A stretch of 64,000 nucleotides of DNA from Dictyoglomus sp. (GCA_025060475.1 JANXBZ010000006.1:1-64000); one strand, 5' to 3'; shown: positions 48,766-57,392, counted from the first letter of the stretch. The notes: generated by a model from the sequence alone, not told the origin. Program-made: numbers and translations.

Positions 48766-49794
48766 ATGAAAATAATTTATCCTATAGATTCTGCAGGAGT
48801 AATATTGACTTACAAATGCCCCCTTGGGTGCAAGCATTGCTTATATGCTTGCAGTTCCCAGTGGAAAGAATTTATAGATATGGAAACTCTAAACTCGATT
48901 CTCCAAGGCATCAAAAAAATATGGAAAAATTATAAACCTAATCCCTATAAAAATATTCTCTTTCATGGAATCCATTTTGCAGGAGGAGAGCCTTTTTTAA
49001 ACTTTCCCTTACTTCTTTCTGCAGTAGAAAGAGCAAGAGAATTGGGAATATATATAGGTTATGTGGAAACAAATGCTGAATGGTGTGTAAATAGGGAGGA
49101 TGTTTACGAGAAATTTTCCCTCTTAAAATCTGCAGGACTTTCCCGTATCTTTATCAGCTGTTCTCCCTTTCATGCGGAAAAAGTTCCTTTAAAAAGAACC
49201 CTTCTTGCCATTGAAGTTGCTCAAAAAGTTTTTGGAACTAAGAATGTGATTATTTACATGGCACATTTTATAAAGGAAATTGCAAAATTTGATATAGAAA
49301 ATCCTATTCCTTTAGAAAAATGGGAAATTGCTTATGGAAAAAAAGGAGCAGGTTATATATTCTGGGAGGGATATGGTCTTATTCCTGGAGGAAGATCGGG
49401 ATTTCTTTTAGGAGATCTTTGGTATAAATATCCTCCCGAAGTATTTAGAGAAGATACATGTAGATATGAAATCTTAGAATCCCAACACGCTCACTTTGAT
49501 CTCTATGGAAATTATATTCCATATTTTTGTGGAGGAATTTCTTTGGGATACTGTAATAACTTGGAAGAATTCTATGATAATTTCTGCTTAGATAATCTTC
49601 CTCTAATAAAAATCCTTGTGGAAAGAGGGCCATATGGATTAATGAAATTTGCTAAAGAATTTGGTTTTGAAGAATCACCTAATGGTTACGTAGGCAAATG
49701 TCACCTTTGTGTAGATGTTAGAAGATTTTTAGCACTTAATTCTAATGAATTTTTAGAATTATCTCCTAAAAATTTTTATAATTTTCTATTTTGA
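48766..49794 (+). CDS. Orphan radical SAM protein with a C-terminal cysteine motif
   Basis: The 342-residue protein has the radical SAM cluster motif CPLGCKHC (Cys18, Cys22, Cys25) and the AGGEP motif in HFAGGEPFLNF. Further cysteines near residues 230-275 and the C-terminal KCHLC motif near 320 suggest an auxiliary cluster region, though it is not a clear SPASM domain. No substrate peptide gene is adjacent. The gene is divergent from the flavodiiron gene, sharing its regulatory region, and may be co-regulated with it. Product of the reaction unknown. Confidence 0.82.
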   Translation: MKIIYPIDSAGVILTYKCPLGCKHCLYACSSQWKEFIDMETLNSILQGIKKIWKNYKPNPYKNILFHGIHFAGGEPFLNFPLLLSAVERARELGIYIGYVETNAEWCVNREDVYEKFSLLKSAGLSRIFISCSPFHAEKVPLKRTLLAIEVAQKVFGTKNVIIYMAHFIKEIAKFDIENPIPLEKWEIAYGKKGAGYIFWEGYGLIPGGRSGFLLGDLWYKYPPEVFREDTCRYEILESQHAHFDLYGNYIPYFCGGISLGYCNNLEEFYDNFCLDNLPLIKILVERGPYGLMKFAKEFGFEESPNGYVGKCHLCVDVRRFLALNSNEFLELSPKNFYNFLF

Positions 49795-49797
49795 AAA

Positions 49798-50196
49798 TTA
49801 TTTTGTAAAAGCTTTTATGGAGGAAATAAATTCATTATAAATTTCTAAGTTTTCTAATAGATCATATAGATTTTTTAGATCTATCTCAAGATATGGTTTT
49901 TTCAAAAGATCTTTTATACTTAACATCTTTATAAGCCTTTCAACCAAAAATTTATCAAGAATATTGTTATCCCCAAGAATAGCAAGACAATCTTTGTAAT
50001 TTTTGTAACTTCCAAGATTTTTTTCAATTATAATGCCACATGATATTTCTCCTATCCCTGTTATGCAGGAATAAATTCCATATTTTAGTGCCCATTGTAT
50101 TATTTTATCTCTTTTAATATCTTCTAGCTTATATCTTTCCGAAAACTCTCTTAAAATTTTTATATTCTCTTCCAACTTTTTTACCCTATCTTTCAT
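49798..50196 (-). CDS. HepT/DUF86-like protein lacking the RNase motif
   Basis: The 132-residue all-helical protein fits the HepT/DUF86 layout: a helix with IIQWALKYGIYSC, SYKNYKDCLAILG and a closing helix IDLKNLYDLLENL. Active HepT toxins carry an R-x4-H-x-Y motif; here the equivalent residues are Lys95 and Lys100 followed by PY, so both catalytic positions are changed. No MntA nucleotidyltransferase partner lies alongside. It follows the DUF4388 gene with 13 bp between them. Confidence 0.6.
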   Translation of the reverse strand: MKDRVKKLEENIKILREFSERYKLEDIKRDKIIQWALKYGIYSCITGIGEISCGIIIEKNLGSYKNYKDCLAILGDNNILDKFLVERLIKMLSIKDLLKKPYLEIDLKNLYDLLENLEIYNEFISSIKAFTK

Positions 50197-50209
50197 GGCA
50201 ATGTTATCC

Positions 50210-50536
50210 TTATCTTATCAAAACTTTCTCATCTTCTCTTCTTAAAGCCTCTAATATCAATTCTTCTGTCCTTTTATAGATAGTCCTTTCTTTACTACTT
50301 AGTTCTGTGGTGATAAAGTAGAAGGATAAGACATCTTTGCTTTCTAAAATCATATAAAAGGCTTCCTCTCCTCTCTTTTTGTTATATCCTACATCTATAA
50401 TTTCTCCTTTATCAAAATATACTACGCCTTCTTGATGATTGGAACTTATTAGTAAAATACCTGAACGTCTATTTATCGAGAGAAAATTTAATAAAGAAAG
50501 AAAATCTAAGATTTCTAAGGTTCCATTAATTATCAT
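50210..50536 (-). CDS. DUF4388 (PATAN-like) domain protein
   Basis: The 108-residue protein is a single DUF4388 domain: GTLEILDFLSLLNFLSINRRSGILLI, then GVVYFDKGEIIDVGYN and GEEAFYMIL. These domains occur in proteins tied to two-component signalling and gliding, and act as adaptors. The ribosome-binding site GGGGAGG is part of a hairpin (50545-50562). It lies downstream of the alkaline phosphatase gene. Confidence 0.75.
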   Translation of the reverse strand: MIINGTLEILDFLSLLNFLSINRRSGILLISSNHQEGVVYFDKGEIIDVGYNKKRGEEAFYMILESKDVLSFYFITTELSSKERTIYKRTEELILEALRREDEKVLIR

Positions 50537-50544
50537 TTTATTTA

Positions 50545-50562
50545 CCTCCCCTCTAAGGGAGG
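50545..50562 (-). promoter_or_regulatory. Hairpin that could mask the DUF4388 ribosome-binding site
   Basis: On the minus strand CCTCCC-TTAGAG-GGGAGG pairs the Shine-Dalgarno sequence in a 6-bp stem a few bases before the ATG. Confidence 0.5.
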
Positions 50563-50583
50563 GAGAAGGATAATCCTTCTCCC
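50561..50583 (-). terminator. Hairpin after the alkaline phosphatase gene
   Basis: A 10-bp stem GGGAGAAGGA / TCCTTCTCCC with a short loop follows the stop codon on the minus strand. No U-run follows, so it may only stabilise or attenuate the transcript. Confidence 0.5.
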
Positions 50584-50594
50584 CTTTTAGATTT

Positions 50595-52211
50595 CTACTT
50601 AGTACTTACTAATACTTTTAAAGAATATTCCTGAGAAATAACATTATCTTTGTAGGGATCTAGCCCAAGTAAACTACATAATTTCTTATACAAGTCAGTA
50701 TTATCAAAATAATTTTTGAAAATATATGCTCCTCTTCCAATAGCATATATAGGGACAAGAGCACTAGTATGAGCATAAGAAGTCCAGGAAACACCTGCTT
50801 TTTGATTGAGTATACGAGTTACCATCATTACAAAGGGTTCATATCCCCCATATAATAGATAGGTTCTAACGTCTGAAGGACGATCTTTTGGTGCCAACAT
50901 ACTCAAGTTAAATGCCTTATTTAATTCCTCTAACTCTTCTTTTGTTAAGGAAAGCATTAATCTTATTTTAGAATCTATATCTCCTTGTTTACTTTTTTCT
51001 TCTAAAATTTTTTTACTACTTTCGTCTAAGACTTCAAGTCCATAAAATTCTTTAACAACAGTAAGAAGATCTTCCAACTTTCCTTTTCCTTGAGTCTTTT
51101 CTCTATATTCCGCAACAATTTTACTGAACTCATCAAAGGAGATTTTTTGTTTTGAAAGAAGTTGAGTATATAATTCATATCTTGTTCCAGCATAGCCTAA
51201 ACTTAAGCCTCCTGTTTCATGATCTGCAGTAACAATAATTAAAGTATCAGAAGGTCTTTTCCTGTAGAATTCGAGAGCTACTTTTACTGCCTTATCAAAA
51301 TCCAATATATCATGAATAACAGAACCTGCATCATTGGCATGAGATGCCCAATCAATTTTTCCTCCCTCTACCATCATAATGAAACCATTAGGATTATCTA
51401 AGAGTTCAATTCCCTTCTTAACAAAATCTGCGAGAGATAAACCTACATTCATTCCTCTTAATCTATTAATTGCATAGGGCATAGCTCTGGAAGAGTCTAA
51501 TATCGGATTTATTGCCACAACTTTTCCTACTCCAGGCTTTAATGCCATTATTTCTTCTGCTTTATCCACTACTTTATATCCCTTTTCTTTTAAAATCTCT
51601 ATAATATCCTTACTTCTTCCATCTCTTCCCCTTGGTTGTAAGAATCCTCCGCCTCCAAAGAAGTCAAAATTGCTATTTGCAAGCTCTAAGGCTATTTCAT
51701 AATAATTACTTCTACTGGGTTGATGAGCATAACAACCTGCAGGAGTAGCATGATCAATAGATACACTTGTTATTACTCCTACTTTTCTACCTAATTCCTT
51801 CGCCATTTCAAATACACTTTTATATTTGATTTTCTTATCAGGATCCATATTTATAACGCCATCACTAGTCTTTTTGCCTGCAAGCATTGCAGTAATTGCA
51901 GAAGCAGAATCAGTAATGTATGTATCTGCAGCATAAGTACTCATATATCCTGCCTCGGGAAATTGAGTAAAACTAAGTTTTTGTATAGAGGGATCTTTTT
52001 TTCCTGACATAGCTCCGAGGAATATTTCTGTTAAGTGTACATGATTAAATCCCATTCCATCTCCGATAAAAAGAAAGATATATTTAACAGGAGCTCCTCT
52101 ATATAAACTGACTGATTCAGGATTAGCTATAATATTAGGCGAATAAAGAATTAGAGAAAAAATTAATAAAGAGATTAATAATATATTCATTAAGATTTTT
52201 CTAATTTTCAT
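50595..52211 (-). CDS. Alkaline phosphatase
   Basis: The 538-residue enzyme has a signal peptide or anchor (residues 1-28). It then shows the metal motif FIGDGMGFNH, the phospho-serine in TDSASAITAML, DHATPAGCYAHQ, MVEGGKIDWASHANDAG and the C-terminal TADHETGGL. It hydrolyses phosphomonoesters outside the cytoplasm using Zn and Mg. The C-terminal half contains an extra segment (residues about 340-430) not typical of the E. coli enzyme. Upstream of the start lies an orphan ribosome-binding site. It is followed by a hairpin. Confidence 0.9.
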   Translation of the reverse strand: MKIRKILMNILLISLLIFSLILYSPNIIANPESVSLYRGAPVKYIFLFIGDGMGFNHVHLTEIFLGAMSGKKDPSIQKLSFTQFPEAGYMSTYAADTYITDSASAITAMLAGKKTSDGVINMDPDKKIKYKSVFEMAKELGRKVGVITSVSIDHATPAGCYAHQPSRSNYYEIALELANSNFDFFGGGGFLQPRGRDGRSKDIIEILKEKGYKVVDKAEEIMALKPGVGKVVAINPILDSSRAMPYAINRLRGMNVGLSLADFVKKGIELLDNPNGFIMMVEGGKIDWASHANDAGSVIHDILDFDKAVKVALEFYRKRPSDTLIIVTADHETGGLSLGYAGTRYELYTQLLSKQKISFDEFSKIVAEYREKTQGKGKLEDLLTVVKEFYGLEVLDESSKKILEEKSKQGDIDSKIRLMLSLTKEELEELNKAFNLSMLAPKDRPSDVRTYLLYGGYEPFVMMVTRILNQKAGVSWTSYAHTSALVPIYAIGRGAYIFKNYFDNTDLYKKLCSLLGLDPYKDNVISQEYSLKVLVSTK

Positions 52212-52280
52212 TTTCTATTAAACCTCCCTCTTTAGATTTTCTTTGAAATCTTTCTAAGAATCTTAAATTTAGGATACTTT

Positions 52281-52291
52281 TCACCTCCTTT
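52281..52291 (-). other. Orphan full-length Shine-Dalgarno sequence
   Basis: AAAGGAGGTGA on the minus strand is the full anti-SD complement. No ATG follows at a usable distance. A GTG inside it would open a 27-codon frame that overlaps the alkaline phosphatase start. Confidence 0.45.
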
Positions 52292-52390
52292 CCATTTTTA
52301 ATAATAAAACGAAAATTTTAAAGAGTCGTTAAAAATTTATGAAAATTTTAAAAATTTGTGTTAAAACAACTTTAAAGGGATTTTTTCCTA

Positions 52391-52419
52391 TTGTGATCCA
52401 TTAGAGAATATGGTAGAAT
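52391..52419 (+). promoter_or_regulatory. Promoter of the amylase leader
   Basis: TTGTGA (52391-52396), 17 bp, then TAGAAT (52414-52419). It lies about 80 bp upstream of the amylase ATG, with a hairpin between. Confidence 0.6.
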
Positions 52420-52454
52420 TTATAAAGAAGCATGGGGTAAGAAAAGGAGAGAAG

Positions 52455-52474
52455 CCCTGGGATTAATCCCAGGG
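52455..52474 (+). terminator. Leader terminator/attenuator before the amylase gene
   Basis: A perfect 20-base palindrome (arms CCCTGGGATT / AATCCCAGGG) is followed by TTTATTAATTT. It sits between the promoter and the amylase ATG, so it should limit read-through. Apart from this leader and the orphan Shine-Dalgarno site, I see nothing in the 289-bp gap 52212-52500. Confidence 0.7.
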
Positions 52475-52500
52475 TTTATTAATTTAACTATAGAATAAAC

Positions 52501-54003
52501 ATGTTTAAAAAATTTAGGATCTTAATAATTTTAATTTTTCTTATACTTTTAACCTTAAACTTTTCTAATGATATTCCTTGGCACAAAAACCTAGTATTTT
52601 ATGAGATATTTATTAGATCCTTTGCAGATAGTAATGGAGATGGAATAGGAGATCTGAGAGGATTAGTAGAAAAATTAGATTATCTCAATGATGGAGATCC
52701 CAGAACTGAAAAGGATTTAGGAATTAATGCCATTTGGCTTATGCCTTTGTTTCCTTCTTCTAGTTATCATGGCTATGATGTCACAGATTATTACAACATA
52801 AATCCTGATTATGGAAGTATGGAAGATTTTGAAAATCTTCTAAAAGAAACCCATAAAAGAGGAATTAAAGTAATTTTAGATCTTGTTTTAAATCATACCT
52901 CTTCTCTCCATCCCTGGTTTAAATCTGCAAGCTCTTCTGAATCTTCACCTTTTAGAAATTTTTATCTTTGGAGTTCCCAATTACCTCAAGCTAATTCTCG
53001 CTTTTGGCATAAGGCGTTTACGGGATATTATTATGGAATATTCTCTTCGGAAATGCCTGATTTAAATTATGACAACGCAAAGGTAAGAGAAGAGGTTAAA
53101 AAAATTGCAAAGTTTTGGTTGGACAAAGGAGTCGATGGATTTAGATTAGATGCGGTTAAATATGTATATGAAGAGCATGAAAAAAATATTTCCTTTTGGA
53201 AAGAGTTTTATAATTATGTTAAATCTATAAAGAAAGATATATTTATTGTGGGAGAAGTATGGGATAATGAATATATAATAGCTAAGTATTACGAAAGCTT
53301 ACCCTCAAACTTTAATTTTCCATTAGCTCAAAGGATTATTTCCACAGTTTCTATGGAGAGAGATTTAGGACTTGTTAATTATCTTTTAGAAGAAAGAAAA
53401 TTATTTTCTGAATATAATCCTAACTTCTCTGATGCTATATTTTTAACAAACCATGATCAAACAAGGATAATGAGTCTTTTAGGAGGAAACAAAGATAAGG
53501 TAGTTCTCTCTGCATCTATTTATTTAACCTTACCAGGCATTCCTTTTATATATTATGGAGAAGAGATTGGAATGTCTGGAGCAAAGCCCGATGAACATAT
53601 TAGGGAACCCTTTGAATGGAGTAAAGATTTAAAAGGAAATTATCAAACCCGATGGCTAAAAACTATTTATGCAAAGCCCAATGACGGGATTTCAGTAGAA
53701 GAACAAGACTTAAATAAGAATAGTATTCTAAATCATTACAGGAAATTAATTAATTTGAGATTAAAATATAAGGCATTATCCCAGGGAGATATAGAAAAAG
53801 TAGAGACAAAAAATCCTACGATTTTAGCTTATATAAGAAAATCAAATAAAGAAAGGATACTAATAATTCATAATCTAACTAAAATTGAAAACAAGTTTTC
53901 CTATCCCTTAACAAAGAACTCTAAAATTCTTTATTCTCGAAATTCAAAGATAGATAAAAATATAATCTTAGGTCCTTTCTCCTCTATCATAATTAAAATT
54001 TAA
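52501..54003 (+). CDS. GH13 alpha-amylase family enzyme
   Basis: The 500-residue protein has a signal peptide or anchor (residues 1-22) and the four GH13 regions: DLVLNH, GFRLDAVKY with nucleophile Asp217, GEVWD with Glu252, and FLTNHDQTR with Asp319. It hydrolyses alpha-1,4-glucans. The length is close to that of the smaller GH13 amylases (AmyC-like) reported from Dictyoglomus thermophilum; identity with them is not proven here. No ribosome-binding site precedes the ATG, only a hairpin. The 3' end overlaps the convergent kinase gene by 36 bp. Confidence 0.9.
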   Translation: MFKKFRILIILIFLILLTLNFSNDIPWHKNLVFYEIFIRSFADSNGDGIGDLRGLVEKLDYLNDGDPRTEKDLGINAIWLMPLFPSSSYHGYDVTDYYNINPDYGSMEDFENLLKETHKRGIKVILDLVLNHTSSLHPWFKSASSSESSPFRNFYLWSSQLPQANSRFWHKAFTGYYYGIFSSEMPDLNYDNAKVREEVKKIAKFWLDKGVDGFRLDAVKYVYEEHEKNISFWKEFYNYVKSIKKDIFIVGEVWDNEYIIAKYYESLPSNFNFPLAQRIISTVSMERDLGLVNYLLEERKLFSEYNPNFSDAIFLTNHDQTRIMSLLGGNKDKVVLSASIYLTLPGIPFIYYGEEIGMSGAKPDEHIREPFEWSKDLKGNYQTRWLKTIYAKPNDGISVEEQDLNKNSILNHYRKLINLRLKYKALSQGDIEKVETKNPTILAYIRKSNKERILIIHNLTKIENKFSYPLTKNSKILYSRNSKIDKNIILGPFSSIIIKI

Positions 54004-54948
54004 GAAATTTTCCCATCTATCTGAAGATAAGAAATTATTATCCATTTCCCATGCAATAATCCCTGCTCCCACAACAGGAGGAACTTTTAATATCTCTACT
54101 TTTGCTTTATCTGCAAAAATATGAATTTTTGCAGATATATACTCTTTAAGCCAACTTGCCCCTTTATAAAGGCTTCCTGCAAGAATAACAGGAGTTTCTT
54201 CCTTCATCAAATCCAATTTTTTCATTAATGCATATACACTCTTTACTGTTTCCTCTACAATTCTTTCTCCAATTCTTTTAGCAACAACATCTCCCTCTTC
54301 TATAGCTTTGAACAAGTATGGAGCAAGGTTTAAAGCTTTATGCCATTCCTCATGATGATAATATAGCTTTTTTGCTAACTCATCAAAGTTATTAACAGAG
54401 AAAAATTCTAATACCATTCTTTCTAGAATAGTTTTTTCTCCTCTTCCATCATAGGATCTAAAGGCACAGTGAAGCATTTCCTGAACTACAGAAGATGCTC
54501 CACCCCAATCTCCAAAAGCATATCCTTCCCCATAAAATCTATACCACTTCCCATCTTTTCTTCTTCCATAACCATTGGTACCTGCACCCATTACAACAAT
54601 TACTCCCCAGTAATCCCTTGTTCCTGCCCTTAAAGCAATAGCCGTATCATTTTCAACACAAACTTCCTTTGCTATATTTAAAGATTCTACCTCTTTTTTT
54701 AGCATGTCAAAATCTTCTGGAAAATCTGCCCCTGCAAGTCCAAAGCATGCCTTTTCAAAATATATATCTTTTAAATTTCTCTTTGCCTCCTCTATAGCTA
54801 AAAGCCAATTTCTTTTAGCAGATTCTATTCCTGATACTTCATAATTTCCTGGTCCTGATCTTCCAAAACCAACAATTTCTCCCTTTTCATCTAAAATGAT
54901 TGCTTCTGTTTTACTTCCTCCCGCATCTATACCTAAATAGTACTTCAC
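53968..54948 (-). CDS. BadF/BadG/N-acetylglucosamine-kinase-like ATPase
   Basis: The start is the GTG at 54948, preceded by GAGGAGGGAG; the upstream GTG overlaps the GH4 stop. About 326 residues of the ASKHA fold: the phosphate-1 motif YYLGIDAGGSKTEAI, the VVMGAGTNGYG phosphate-2 segment, the GGASSVVQ region and AGSLYKG near the C-terminus. Members phosphorylate amino sugars. It directly follows the GH4 gene, suggesting that it phosphorylates a sugar handled by that enzyme. Confidence 0.85.
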   Translation of the reverse strand: MKYYLGIDAGGSKTEAIILDEKGEIVGFGRSGPGNYEVSGIESAKRNWLLAIEEAKRNLKDIYFEKACFGLAGADFPEDFDMLKKEVESLNIAKEVCVENDTAIALRAGTRDYWGVIVVMGAGTNGYGRRKDGKWYRFYGEGYAFGDWGGASSVVQEMLHCAFRSYDGRGEKTILERMVLEFFSVNNFDELAKKLYYHHEEWHKALNLAPYLFKAIEEGDVVAKRIGERIVEETVKSVYALMKKLDLMKEETPVILAGSLYKGASWLKEYISAKIHIFADKAKVEILKVPPVVGAGIIAWEMDNNFLSSDRWENFLNFNYDRGERT

Positions 54949-54959
54949 TTTCTCCCTCC

Positions 54960-56210
54960 TCACTTAAGATTTGGAAAATATTCTTTATTTGCTTCCATTA
55001 AGGCTAATAAAACTTTTTCCGCTAAAGTTAAAGAAGAAATAAGAGGATGCTGAGCTAATGCAAAAAGAGCCTTTTTAAAAGATCCTTCTATTGCAGATTC
55101 TATAGTCAATTCCTCATAGGTTTTTATTGCCTGAATTAATCCCTTAACTTCTAAAGGTAAATTTCCAATTATATACCTTTGAATCAACTCCCCATCAATA
55201 TAAACAGGGATTTCTACAACACTATTATGAGGAAGATCAAAAATTGCTCCTTGATTTTTAATATTTACTACTTGAAAGCCCCTTCTCAATCCTAAAAGGT
55301 GAAATATTAGGTTAACTGCAGATTTAGAATATAATGCTCCTCCTCTTTTTTCCAATTCCTTGGGCTTTTCGTCTAAATTTGGATCTTTATAAAGTTCAAA
55401 CAGTTTTTCTTCAATTTTCAGAACTTCCTCCGCTCTCTTTGATTTACTCTTTAATTCCTCCACTTTCTCCTCTCGAAAATAAAAATACCTAAGATAATAA
55501 TTAGGAAACATATTTAAATATTCTAAAACTTTTCTCTCTTCTTCAGAAAGAAGTTCCTTTATCTTACTAAAAGCCTCATCAGTTCTATCCTTTCCATTAA
55601 CAAATACTCTTCTTACAAAACTTAGGTGATTTAATCCAAAATAATCTAAAAAAACTTCTTCCATGGAAACATTCAAAATTTTTGCAAAATAATTCTGAAA
55701 ATTAATGGGAACATTACAAAGCCCTAAAACTTTAACCTTTGAATATTTTGAGACTGCTTCAGTTATAATTCCTGAGGGATTTGCAAAGTTAATTAACCAT
55801 GCATTAGGAGAAAGATCTTCCATTTTTTTTGCAATATTTAAAACTACTGGAATAGTTCTTAAAGCATTGGCAAATCCCCCTGCTCCTGTAGTTTCCTGTC
55901 CTAAAAGATTAAATTCCTGGGGAATAGTTTCATCAAGAAGTCTTGCCTTTTGTCCTCCTACTCTTATCTGATTTATTACAAAACTTGCACCTTCTAACGC
56001 GTTATCCAAGGATAAAGTAGATTTTAAATCTATACTAGCTTTCTTCTTGTTAATCATTCTCTTTGAAAATTCGGTTATTATATTTAATCTTTCTTCGTTA
56101 ATATCCATAAGATAAATCTCTAAAGGAGAAACTTCAAAAGAAAGTTCTATTAAACCTTCCATTAATTCAGGAGTATAGGAACTTCCTCCTCCAATAACCG
56201 CTATTTTCAT
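54960..56210 (-). CDS. GH4 6-phospho-beta-glucosidase-type enzyme
   Basis: The 416-residue GH4 enzyme has the NAD motif AVIGGGSSYTPE, NFANPSG near 141-147, the metal Cys165 in GLCNVPI and His195 in GLNHLSFV. The CNxP signature marks the 6-phospho-beta-glucosidase branch, unlike the MelA-type enzyme at 6019. This branch normally needs phosphorylated disaccharides. With no PTS genes in view and a sugar kinase next door, the kinase may supply the phosphorylated substrate. A GAGG-containing site precedes the ATG. Confidence 0.88.
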   Translation of the reverse strand: MKIAVIGGGSSYTPELMEGLIELSFEVSPLEIYLMDINEERLNIITEFSKRMINKKKASIDLKSTLSLDNALEGASFVINQIRVGGQKARLLDETIPQEFNLLGQETTGAGGFANALRTIPVVLNIAKKMEDLSPNAWLINFANPSGIITEAVSKYSKVKVLGLCNVPINFQNYFAKILNVSMEEVFLDYFGLNHLSFVRRVFVNGKDRTDEAFSKIKELLSEEERKVLEYLNMFPNYYLRYFYFREEKVEELKSKSKRAEEVLKIEEKLFELYKDPNLDEKPKELEKRGGALYSKSAVNLIFHLLGLRRGFQVVNIKNQGAIFDLPHNSVVEIPVYIDGELIQRYIIGNLPLEVKGLIQAIKTYEELTIESAIEGSFKKALFALAQHPLISSLTLAEKVLLALMEANKEYFPNLK

Positions 56211-56315
56211 TTTTGACCTCCAATTTAACTTTTTTCATAAGTATATCAATTATAAGATAAATTGTAAAGAATGTTAACTAATTGCTTTAGTAGAGAATTA
56301 ATTGTTTTGAAAAAA

Positions 56316-56344
56316 TTGAACTATTTTAAAAATAAGTGTAAAAT
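56316..56344 (+). promoter_or_regulatory. Promoter of the chrA pair
   Basis: TTGAAC (56316-56321), 17 bp, TAAAAT (56339-56344), ending 11 bp before the ATG at 56356, with no ribosome-binding site between them. Confidence 0.6.
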
Positions 56345-56355
56345 TTCAGATTGTT

Positions 56356-56886
56356 ATGTTTTATTGGGAATTATTTTTTGTTTTTTTAAAAATAGGATGG
56401 CTTACCATTGGGGGAGGTTATGTAATGATTCCCCTCTTCTTAGAAGAGATTGTCAAGAAAAGAAAATGGCTAAAAGAAGAGGAATTCTTAGAAACTCTAA
56501 CCTTAGCTCAACTTTTTCCAGGCCCCATAGCTTTTAATTTTGCAGTAGCAGTAGGATATAGATTAAAAAAATATAAAGGAGCATTAACAAGTGCCTTAGG
56601 AGTAATTATTCCGTCTTTTGTTTCAATTTTAATTATTGCCATGTTCTTTATTAAATGGCATAAAAGTAAGATAATACAGGGTTTATTATATGGGATGAGA
56701 CCCGCAATTGCAGGTCTTATGGTCTATAGTGTATATGAGCTTTTAAAAAAGGTGAATTTTACCCCTTTAAAAACTTTCATAATAATTTCTTTAAGTTTTA
56801 TATTGATATTCTTTAAAATTAATCCTATATACATAATTTTCATATCTTTTGTTTTTAGTATTATATGGGTATATTGGGAGCATTAG
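56356..56886 (+). CDS. ChrA-family transporter, N-terminal half
   Basis: The 176-residue membrane protein has about five hydrophobic segments and the chromate-transporter motif GWLTIGGGYVMIPL plus LAQLFPGPIAFNFA. It is the short-chain (SCHR) type, in which two half-size proteins form the transporter. It overlaps the second half gene by 22 bp, so both are made together. Its start is leaderless. Chromate is the best-known substrate, but natural substrates of short ChrA pairs are uncertain. Confidence 0.85.
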   Translation: MFYWELFFVFLKIGWLTIGGGYVMIPLFLEEIVKKRKWLKEEEFLETLTLAQLFPGPIAFNFAVAVGYRLKKYKGALTSALGVIIPSFVSILIIAMFFIKWHKSKIIQGLLYGMRPAIAGLMVYSVYELLKKVNFTPLKTFIIISLSFILIFFKINPIYIIFISFVFSIIWVYWEH

Positions 56887-57392
56887 TTAAGGTATTCTTT
56901 TTAATAGGCCTCTTTGGTTTTGGGGGTGGATATGCTATTGTCGCCCTTATAAGACACTTTGTTGTAATAGAAGAAAAATGGCTAACAAACACTCAATTTA
57001 TTGATGTTCTTGCAATTTCTCAAATTACCCCAGGTCCTATTGCTATAAACTCTGCTACCTTCATAGGTTATAAAATGGGAGGACTTATAGGATCAATATT
57101 GGCTACTATATCCTCAGTTCTTGCCCCTTTTATATTAGTTTTTTCTTTCTCTTATTTCTTTCATAAAATTAATAGTGAAAAATTTTCAAAGATTTTAACC
57201 CACTTAAGACCTATGACCTTTGCCCTTTTAATTTCAGCTACCTATAATATTCTTTTAGATTCAATCATTGATTGGAAAGAATTTATCTTATTTTTATTAT
57301 CCTTAATTTTTTGCTATAAAACTAAATGGAATCTATTACTTCGAATTCTTATAATTGCATTATTAGGAGAAATTATTTATCTTTTAAGTTAA
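56865..57392 (+). CDS. ChrA-family transporter, C-terminal half
   Basis: The 175-residue protein has about five membrane segments and repeats the motif FGFGGGYAIVALI with the proline motif ISQITPGPIAIN. It is the partner of the preceding half and begins inside it. The two halves are homologous, reflecting the duplication in full-length ChrA. No regulator gene is adjacent. Confidence 0.85.
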   Translation: MGILGALVKVFFLIGLFGFGGGYAIVALIRHFVVIEEKWLTNTQFIDVLAISQITPGPIAINSATFIGYKMGGLIGSILATISSVLAPFILVFSFSYFFHKINSEKFSKILTHLRPMTFALLISATYNILLDSIIDWKEFILFLLSLIFCYKTKWNLLLRILIIALLGEIIYLLS

